64,000 nucleotides of DNA from Hirudo medicinalis. Taxonomy: Eukaryota > Annelida > Clitellata > Hirudinida > Hirudinidae. This document shows positions 51,180 through 64,000 of this stretch, piece by piece. Within the stretch, counting starts at the first letter, position 1; the number at the start of each line of letters is the position of its first letter. The translations under genes and the position numbers were made by a program. The stretch is taken from assembly GCA_011800805.1 (NCBI GenBank), contig MPNW01000148.1, positions 6,148 through 70,147 of the forward strand, written 5' to 3'. The notes below the pieces were generated by a model. The model was given only the letters and a program-made list of their open reading frames with translations. It was not told where the DNA came from and made no database searches.

Positions 51180-53454
51180 GTGGAATTTTGTTGAAATTAT
51201 GAATCACCCATGTAATTATTAATTTTGTTTCTAAAGATTTTTTATGAAGAATGTTTTCAAATTGAAGAAGTCATTGGAGTTGACCAGATAAATATTGAGA
51301 TCTGGAAATTATTAAGTCTTGAGTAATTTTTAGCTCACTTTGGTTCCTCAGTGACCGAGTTTTTGTCATAATCGTAGAATAATTATGACGTTGTAATATA
51401 ATTACAAGTAATATTATTTTAAATTGTTATGAAACACATAACATAATTGATATGCGATTATTTTCCGCTTCGCTTTTAATAACATGTCCCTCGAATATTT
51501 ATAATAATGAAATTGCAAATCATGTTCATTAATAACTTTCTGAGTTATGTATTTATTATGCAAAAATGTAATCGTAATATCTTCAAAAAGAGATCAGATT
51601 TGTTTTGATTAGCAGTCATGCTATTCACAAGCTTTGTGTTTCCAACATTTGCGATCGAGAAGTTTGTGTAGTAATTCAACAATGCGTGAACAAACGCTCG
51701 TATTTGTTTTTGGAACTTTTGATTTTTTTGAGAATGTATCCTGAAATTGCAACCACCAAACTTTGAATGATTTGCACGCAGATGATTTTACTTTAAATTA
51801 TTTTGCAAACGTACAACGGAAATTACTTGGTAAGAGATAATTTACAAGCACTAGAAACAACATCACTTGATCGAATCGCTCAAGTGGAACGACAAATATT
51901 CACTTACAACCCACACATTCGGTAGTAATGAATGCCATGATTCTTCTAATGTTTGCATTTTCTTTTGCAGTCGTCTGCGAAGGAGCTGAGATTATTCTAT
52001 GGAGGAGGTTGTCGTCGACTACATTTCGACGACAATTGTTGCTGCATGGAATTCAGAATGCTTGTTTTGTGCATTGTGAATTGCAATCAATTCATTGTAA
52101 TTTTTTGCACCTGCAACCTTTCCCATAGGATACAAGCTTGCCAAGCGACGGGCAAAACCAACTGACGGGCGGGTAACAAAATGTGCCGCCAGTGTCCTTA
52201 ACCATAAACCAGAAAAACCGCGGGAAATTGACGAAATTTGCTCCCCGCAGAGTTGGCTTTTGCCCGTCATTTCTACAGTCACCACGTCATGACTGGCCAA
52301 ATTTTGAAAGATGAGCCCAATATGTTCCATTCCTAACGATTTTAAATGTACGCAGTAATAAGTACAATTTAGATGCAGTTATTAAGATATCAAGTACAAT
52401 TATTGTACAATTAAGTATTATTAATCATTATATGTTAAGAATTGTTAAGTACAAGTAAGATTAAGGTTATTGAATAACCGTGTGACAATGCAATTGCAAT
52501 ATAATCATAGAATAATAATCATTTATTTGCACACCGTGAATTGCCAAACCATGATTCCATCCGTGGATTGTTTCCGAGTTTTGCTTTCTTTTTCATTCAA
52601 TCGTCAGGTGGTGAAACTGAATGGTGAATCTTGCGCTGTTTTTTGTTGTTGTTTTACGTAATGTTGCATTTTGATTTCCGTAGAAATAAATTAATTTACA
52701 AACCAATTAAAAAGGAGATTGTGATATCATTAATAATATTAAGTCAATTAATATTAATTCAATCAAATTGTTAAAATAATTGGAAACGTGATTGATACGA
52801 TTCGTTGTAACAGAAGTTGCATGAAATTCCTTCAAAGTCTCTCCAACTCTGACGCTCAGATTAATTGTTTGTTTAAGAATGATTTACGACACGACAATGT
52901 TTTTAATTAACAGAAACCACTGTGGCTGAATGGGCCTAAGTTACCTGAGTTAACATACAAAAGATGACGAAATCGGACCAAATGAGCATTTGTTCAAAAC
53001 ATAACAGACAGATAATCATTTGTAGTCGATGAGGTGGAGACCAATGTGAATTAAATTTAATCATTTGATGTTTTCGAAATATTTGGAATTATGAAATTTA
53101 ATGAGGATAACTTAATCGCTTATCATTGATCGGATTGCATCTGATTCTGCTCGTTCGACTGATAATAAAATGAATTGTAAATGAAATCCTTTGTTCGTCA
53201 TATTTATTCTAAAATTCCACTTAATTAATTCCACTCAACTAATTTTTCTCATTTTCTTGTTATTATCAAACACAAATTAATTCTTAGAGATGATAACTTA
53301 AAACCTTTAACTGAAGATATTTGTTTTGAGGACCATGTACAACGATAAAGTAACTGAACTCTTTGCAAACGCTGCAAGTAAAACAAAATTCTAGTTTCTG
53401 CGTATTTCATCTAGTTAGCTCATAAAATGACTCTAAATCCATTCACATTCCAGT
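51180..53454. other. Intergenic DNA upstream of the filament gene
   Basis: AT-rich. A GC-richer patch at 52100-52330 contains an inverted repeat (listed separately) and a 103-codon minus-strand frame without recognisable features. No other gene candidate. Confidence 0.4.
52147..52268. repeat. Inverted repeat with about 87-bp spacer
   Basis: GACGGGCAAAACCAACT (52147-52163) is the reverse complement of 52251-52268 apart from one inserted base. Both arms are GC-richer than their surroundings. They could be terminal repeats of a small non-autonomous element; no target duplication was found. Confidence 0.65.
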
Positions 53455-53615
53455 TCTTAGGAGGATCTGAGGCTGCCAAAGGTATAAGAACAAGGGGACA
53501 ATGGTGTAAGATGTTTAAGAAAGCAACAGTGAGCTTTGGAAGTAGATTCTTTGGTGCCCGAGTGGATGAACGCTGGAATAAGCTCGAGGCACAGAATAGT
53601 GTGAATGGTTGAAGC
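53455..53615 (+). pseudogene. Possible LINE polymerase tail fragment
   Basis: The plus strand reads SRFFGARVDERWNKLEAQNS followed by VNG. This resembles the FFxxRVxxxWNxL...SVNxFK end of many LINE polymerases. It is short, with no supporting upstream polymerase motifs, so the assignment is tentative. Confidence 0.4.
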
Positions 53616-55347
53616 CAGAATAGGGAAAAATTCAAGATATGCCTAGAATTTGAAGGCTTTTGAATAAGTGAAAATAAAGTGGTTCTTCGCAGGAGACAAT
53701 GAGGTCGTTAATGACCAGTATAATTTATTAAGTTAACTTAAAATCAAATTCATGTAAAATATCAAAGTCATAAGTTTTGTTAATGAAACTCATCAGATTG
53801 AGAATATAATAATATGTCAATGTACGGTGTGTAAATGTGTGGTCCAATATTCGAGCTGGTGTAACGGAGGCGTAATTCAAAACAGCTTTTCATTCTTTAC
53901 TGCTTCTCTGGTTTTCAAAAAGGCGAAATCGATGATTTAATTGTTGAGAATCAACAGAAGCTTGACCATTTCTCAACCATTTCCGTCAGACAATGTTGCC
54001 TATTCCGAATGAGAGATGAAATTATTGGTTTAAAATCAAAGAAGACATCCTCAAAACCATGAATTCCTGGCAAAAAAAAGATGAAAAAGAATGCATCTTA
54101 ATGAATGTATTCAGGATACTCGGGTAACTTTAATAATTTGAGAACAATTTCTTAGTAACGAAATATTCCACTTGGAAAAACTCAGAAAGTAATAACAACT
54201 TTTTTGTGGAAGCATTTCAATGAATTCCACTTGCGAGATGATTTTAAGTAAAAATTTAGTTGACAATAATTGAAGTGAAACTAACTCCATGTTGTTTGAA
54301 AATTCTGAATTCTAAACAACTTTTGAAATAAAACATGTTTCATTTTCTGCTTAAGGGTTCAAAGTTATCAAATTAAATTTTATGTTTGCGATAAAATTAA
54401 AACTTTTGATCGAAGCTTTGTCCAGATATAAAAACTGATTCAAGCTGATTTGCAACATTGAAAGATAAGAGATCTTGCAAATAGTTGTTCCAACTCAGAG
54501 GTTCCTTATATTTCTTTAAGATTTCGAGAAGCGAGATCATCTTGAAAGTTATTGTTGTTATAAAACATTGATTCCAATGATCAATCAACTTGAGGTGAAC
54601 AATATTTGCGATGGAAAACACGTTCAAAATGATAATCCCAATAATTCTTCGATTTAAATCGAGAAATAAAAAATTAAATTAAATTAAATTAAATCCAATT
54701 AAATCCAATTAAATCCAATTAGATTAAATTAGATTCTCGGTCTGCGCACAGCTGAGACAAACGCCCAAAAGAACCGTTGCAAACAAAACAACGAAAGTGG
54801 CCCGTGAATTGAAAAGGAAGGGAATTGTTAGCATGTGACCATGAAATTGCAGGGATCTCATGTGGAATGAGTGTAACTTGGATTACAGGATTCAATGATT
54901 GTCCTCTCGTAACGATTAACCGTCTTTGTGCTCTTGATTGCATCCCCTCTCCTGGGATCCCATCATAAAGGGACGTCTGATTTCGGAGCCACGTGACATG
55001 GATAATGTATAACCAGCGTTGTCTCTTTATTATCGCCTGCTATAGACTCATTTGTGCTTCCAATGAGCTGCTGGCTTAAAGTTAAACGAACCTAATGACG
55101 TGTTTGGAAACGTGCAATTAGAAAACAAACTCTAATAAATGAATGAATGTAATAAATAATAATAAATAAATTAATTAATTAACCATAGAATGATGCTTCT
55201 TTACGTTAAAAGACCCTTTTACAACGATTGCTCTTCCAATGGGACAATGGTGTAATTAAGGGGACAATGTGCTCTCCACGAGAGGAGAATGTCAAACAAA
55301 TAAGCACGTAAAGAGCACAGTAACGAGTTCATAATTCCAACTCAAAA
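53616..55347. other. Intergenic DNA downstream of the zinc-finger gene
   Basis: AT-rich with small ORFs; nothing recognised apart from the decamer array at 54671. Confidence 0.4.
54671..54734. repeat. Short pentamer/decamer array
   Basis: AAATT pentamers turn into AAATCCAATT decamers. Confidence 0.85.
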
Positions 55348-55651
55348 TCACATGAGATTGGAAATGCTGAGGTGCCCGTAGTTGAGATGTTGGCTTTCAA
55401 CGTGTCTTCTCATGTCCACCTTTCTCTGGAAGGTCCTAGGACACATTTGGCAGGCGAAGGGTTTGAAGCCGGAATGTTTGCGACTGTGTGTGATCAGATT
55501 GGAAGACTGGCTGAAAGACTTGCCGCAGTGATGGCAGACGTATGGTTTTTCTCCTGCAGAAGAGGGATTCATTATGGACAACAGATTATTGTATTATTCA
55601 TTGTATCCATTTCTTCTTGTTAATTATGTCCCTTATGGTTCTTGTATTTAA

Positions 55652-55713
<62 letters not shown>

Positions 55714-57408
55714 CTAGTAATGTTATTATAATTTACTTTACTTGTTTTCACAATTATTATATGATAACATATATAGAATATATGTATATATTATGTATAT
55801 ATATATATATATAATATGATCATGTGACATGATTTGATAAGCAATTTGTAATTGTTAAAAAAATGTATTTGAGATGTTTGTAATAATTTGCTAATCTTGG
55901 TTGATTTTTAAATAAAATTAATAAATTTATGTTCATGCTTAAAAACGAAGTAAAACTAGTTTACTGTAAAAGTTTACTGTAAAAGTTTACTGTAAAGGCT
56001 TAACTGACATTAACTTGAACATTATTCGTTCAATCGTCCTCAACATTACTTTGCAGTCTTTCATTATTTTTCAAATCCCAAGACAATTACCTGAACATGC
56101 TCATGTACTATCGTGATCATTTAATGCGTCCGAGAGCAATTATTATTTATCTTCGAAGCTTTTATTATTGTCTTTTCAAATATTAATTCATAAAAACCGT
56201 TGATTTATTAGAAATATTGTGAATTTTGATGAGAAACGATAAAAATAAATTCATTTAACTTTTATTCTTTCATTCCATTCCCAGGCAAAACTTTTTAAAT
56301 CTTTTACTTATTATTACATTTTTTTAAATGTGCAATTTAGTTACCAAGTTAATTTCTGAAAATTGATGTAAAATCATGTAAAAAAAAAACTTATAACAAA
56401 TGAATTGAATGCAAATCGAATGAAATCGTGCAGGAACAACTTCTCACCTGTGTGAGTGTAGGTGTGCTTCTTCATGTCTGACTTCTGATGGAACTTCTTG
56501 CCGCAGTACTGGCAGGGGTAGGGTCTCGAATCCGAGTGGATGAGCATATGGGTGGAAAGGGTCGACGACCTCTTGAAGGACTTTCCGCACTGTTTGCACT
56601 CGAAACTCCGCTCCATTTTTGAAAGTTCTTTGCACGGAGACGACGGATGGATGCTCTCCGTTTTGCTGGTCGCTATGGTAACTCGGGATTCGCAGGTGCT
56701 TTGTGGAAATGTCGGACGATCGGATTGCGGTGCGGCGGGAGATGGATTGGTGAACGACTGATGAATAAAGGAGGAGAGAGGAAGGAATGGCTGAGAAAAC
56801 TGAAACAAGTTCTTTCCGGGAAGAAAATGGCGGGAAAATGCGTTGAAGTTTCTGGCTCTGGTCATGAGGAAGTTGATCCACAGTTTGTGGTAAGTGTCCG
56901 TGTTGTGGAGGTCTGAGTGCTGCCCGATCTTCAAGGTCTGAGATTTTAAACAATTTCGTGGTGAATGTTTTTGATTAATTGTTAATTTTTATATTCATTC
57001 ATATTTACCATGTCATATTGTTTTAATAACTTCTTTTTTATTGTCATCAATAATTCTGCCTTTCTTAAATTTTTTAAATCTTTACAAAATTTAATGTCTT
57101 TACATTTTCAATTCTGCTGGGATGACGTCTGTCCTGATCGTTGACCAAGTTATCTGGATAATTATCAAAAATAAATTTAAAATAAAAATAAAAATATTAT
57201 ATTTAAAACATGTAGAGACTTATTAACGAATTATGTTCATAATATTTGAATAAATATGTAATTACTCACAACACGTAATAGTTTGCGATTCATTGAGTTT
57301 GTTCAAATGTTCCAATTCTCTTGCAGGGCTCCAAATGTTGTGTTTTTCAAGACTTTTCAACGAGACATCTTTCGCTTCACCTTCCTCATATTTTATTGGT
57401 CCAGACAT
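55348..57408 (-). CDS. Gfi-1/Senseless-type zinc-finger transcription factor
   Basis: Four exons in matching phase: 57270-57408, 57104-57153, 56448-56937, 55348-55553. They encode 294 aa. Four C2H2 fingers fill the C-terminus: Cys177-His197, Cys205-His225, Cys233-His253 and Cys261-His282. The strings [31 protein letters not shown] and [15 protein letters not shown] are hallmarks of the Gfi-1/Senseless/PAG-3 family, nuclear DNA-binding regulators of sensory, neural or blood cell fate. Four fingers match Senseless; vertebrate Gfi-1 has six. The N-terminus is short and Ser/Pro-rich before the fingers. It does not begin with the SNAG repressor motif found in vertebrate Gfi-1; the first residues are [10 protein letters not shown], with a SUMO-like IKYE. 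The exon 3/4 junction falls in the linker between fingers 2 and 3. The first two exons rest on phase and splice sites and are less certain than the fingers. Confidence 0.9.
55650..55815. repeat. (AAT)n and (AT)n microsatellites in the zinc-finger gene intron
   Basis: AAT units at 55650-55709 and AT-alternating sequence at about 55770-55813, inside the last intron. Confidence 0.9.
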
Positions 57409-60247
57409 AATATTTCTTCGGAATAATAAATTATTCAGCTAAAGTTATATTTCGATTATTTTTTATGTTTTATGTTTTTTTAGTGGAAAAATACCTTTAA
57501 AGCAAATTTAAGATTGACGATTCATTGTTTCTAAGAAAATGTTTCCAGCGAATGTTTTATTTCTAAACGCGAAGTTTAAGAAATACTTGAAGATTGGAGT
57601 TGTCCCCTTTAAGTAGGAGATCACGGAGCGAATCAAGAACCAAGCTCCGCGTGTGATTGCGGGAACAACTTCATCCGGACTGACGACTCCATCTTCTTGT
57701 TGCTCAGAAATGAAATGAAAATAAATAATTGTTAATTTCTCGAAAGGCTCGAGTGCTGCAAATGATCTGCTTCTAATAAAACTTCTGCTGTCGAGAGCGG
57801 AAAATCGCGCTCAAATCTCGCCTTGTGAGCAATCTTCTCATTGGCTGGATGCATTGACAATCACGAAATCTTTCCACTGAAAATGAACCAATGAAAACGC
57901 TCCGTTCCTCGAAAGGGTCACGTGAGCACATTTAAAATAAAAACAAATATGGCGGTTAATTCAATGGCCTTGAGTTGCAAGTGGCCTTAAAATTTACTTC
58001 CTTGTCATGAAATCTGAGATAGGCTGGCAAATTAAACATGGAGACAATTTGAGATGCCGAGGAAACTGTTTTGTAAAAATCAAATTTTGAATAATTATTA
58101 TTTGTTTCAAATACTTTGTCAAGAATTAACAAACAATAATAATTTAATTGGGAACATTTAATAATGAAGTTGCGGAACTTTAAGAAAAACAGCTAGCTTC
58201 GTATCGCCGAAAGTATTAAAGGAAAATATTGGACTTATTGGAACATTGGAATTATTGTCTCTCATGCTTTTGAAACTCTTTTGAACAATTAGTCTCGAGT
58301 AGCGAGTGGCAAATGAATCATGTGACGGGAAGCCATGACTTTCGTGGAAAGTGTCAGACATCTGCTCCTTTTCAATTCCCTACGATGGAATCTTTCTCCA
58401 ACGGACCCGTTAGAAGTCTTGTATCACAAGTGTGCATCGTTTGTCTGCCGATTTTTGGGACTGAAGCTCCGAGGGTGAATCGAGAAGGGGAGGGTGAGTT
58501 GCCATGGAGATGAAAAGCCCAGGGGGTTCCTGTAGCCCTCGTCTCCAGGTTTGACAAGGTCTGTTGACGCCTGAAGATCATGCGAGGAGGACGTGAAGGA
58601 GATTGCATTTTGCTTTTCACACGTCACTCGACATGAAACTGCAGCACATTTTATGCTTAAGTATCACTTCGTATGTGCTTTAAAGCGACTTTTCTTCTTT
58701 TTACAGCGCTCAAAAGTTTTTCATAAAAAAAGTTAGAAAAAAAACTGTGATGGAGAATTTTGTAATTGGGGTCTGCCAATTTGACTGGCTTTTGTTGCCG
58801 TTGTCGTTTTATTTACTTCGTAAACGACAACTATAATGTGTACTGCAAAATACATTACATTAATAAATTACTTATCAGAGCCTGAAATAATTTTCAAAAA
58901 ACCATCCCGCTGATTCGGAAGTTAACTCGGCAACAAACAGCAACACATGACAGACGACGGCTGCTCTTAACTCTCCTGAAATTGCAGAACGACCGATCAA
59001 CTGAGACCAAACAAAAGTCTGGAATCGTCACCAGGTCACGTAATTAGGTTAGCGGACGCGTTACCTCGTCGAGTGTGCGATGAATTATAAATCAAACAGG
59101 AGTAAGATTGCCTCGCAAAAGCTGAAAATAAACCTCATCTCAAAATCCGGCCCGTGTTTTTGTTTTTCGACGAGAACAAATATAGAAAAGTTATTTAAGG
59201 GTGCCGCTAAAAGTAGGTATGGAGACAATCGAAATACGGAGATTATAAATCAGGAAGGCAGACATTTCTCGTTATTGTTTTAATTTTGTTTGCAGATTCT
59301 CATTACTGATTCAGGAAGAGGCAGGAGTTGAACCCAAGAGGAATCGTTCTCAAGCCATGAATTATTGAAACAATGCACTGTGGAGACAAATATCAAGTCC
59401 ATCGCTAAATAATCTGAAATGAGGACATTTCAATGCTATCATGCCATTCCAATCTTTCGAATGAGGATGCGTCGAATTGCGATGTAACATTGTTTGTTGG
59501 TTTATTTTCCGCAAACAAATACGTTATTAGTGTCCTAAAGATCACAATCCCCTTTTAAAGAATCTTCCTTCACGTTGTCATTCAGAGTGTAAAGACATCC
59601 ATAATAGCTGATGCTGCAGATACGAATTTGTTGATGTGAAAATTATTCTCTTGTGACTCAAGCACTGAGCTTTTTTCGACCTCTGATAACCTGCAAGGGT
59701 ACCTCGGATACACGGACTGCTTGAGTGCCGCCGGTGAGCTCACAACAACCTCGCAAATAGACACAAATCGAATATGGAAGAGAAAATTTAATTAACCCTC
59801 CTTGTTGCTTTCCTGCATTCATTCAACTCACTTTCTGTCGCCCATCGGAATCAGGTTGGACTTTCTCAATGGTTTTTTCGATTAATTCAAGTCGAATCTT
59901 TTATTCCAAGTTATTCGGAGACGTTATAAATTATTTCTTCCATTTTGGTTTATAAAACTTTAGCTGAAAATTAAACCCGAGAAAAATGTTGTTTCTTAAG
60001 AATTTAAGTCGAGATCAACGAAACGACGGTTTTATTAGACTAAGTTCTTCGAGGAAATTCAGGCAATATTCAACAGACATCGAAATAAAAGCAAAAAACG
60101 TCAAAATAAATCCTGCTGACGGTATTTCGATCACCAGGACCTCAAAAAATATAAAAAAACAAAAAACATTTTCGATGTTTGATGAAATGAAGTTTGCAAC
60201 ATTTGGAAGACCAGATTACATCTTCAAGTCATGTAATAAGCATCAAA
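57409..60247. other. Intergenic region between zinc-finger and maltase genes
   Basis: Upstream of the zinc-finger gene, 57600-57900 is moderately GC-rich and may hold its promoter, but no TATA box was identified. A 94-codon plus-strand frame (59986-60270) runs antisense over the maltase 3' end; no family match. An AATAAA on the minus strand near 60028 could serve as the maltase poly(A) signal. Confidence 0.4.
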
Positions 60248-63954
<3,707 letters not shown>

Positions 63955-64000
63955 TTATTACCAAAATCTCCTAAATTCTGAACACTTAATGTCTAATCGA

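Noticed and set aside
52019..52330. 103-codon minus-strand ORF
   Set aside because: It overlaps an inverted repeat in a GC patch and shows no known motif; probably chance.

Overview
The window reads as nuclear DNA of an invertebrate animal. It is AT-rich and intron-dense, carries many trinucleotide and decamer microsatellites, and contains decayed LINE and DNA-transposon copies. The best taxonomic hint is the intermediate filament gene. Its product has the long, lamin-length coil 1B and a lamin-tail domain but lacks any visible nuclear signal or CaaX box, which is typical of protostome and especially lophotrochozoan cytoplasmic filaments. I cannot name the species.

Layout. Positions 1-30,290 are gene-poor: simple repeats, palindromes, a local 145-bp duplication and two dead LINE fragments (about 16.6-17.4 kb and 25.5-26.0 kb). 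From 30,296 to 39,088 (+) a 16-exon gene can be chained in one unbroken phase. It encodes a protein of about 1,536 residues with a signal peptide, a large Cys-containing ectodomain and five predicted membrane spans; I do not recognise the family. A convergent minus-strand gene ends at 39,514 and is interrupted by a 949-base assembly gap (40,164-41,112), so only fragments are visible. Between 42 and 47 kb lies a decayed TIR transposon with a small hAT-like element nested inside it.

Three well-resolved minus-strand genes follow. A cytoplasmic intermediate filament gene has 12 coding exons and 597 aa, with a TATA promoter and a leader intron. A Gfi-1/Senseless-type four-zinc-finger factor has 4 exons and 294 aa. 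A GH13 maltase-like alpha-glucosidase has 10 exons and 572 aa, with a complete catalytic triad. For all three, exon phases close exactly from start to stop.

These neighbours (structural filament, neural/sensory transcription factor, sugar hydrolase, large membrane protein) do not form an evident pathway; the arrangement looks like ordinary animal gene order. The item most likely to be undescribed is the five-span protein at 30.3-39.1 kb. The assembly also shows warning signs: single-N joins at 5,866 and 9,723, and an identical 70-bp microsatellite stretch on both sides of the second join.
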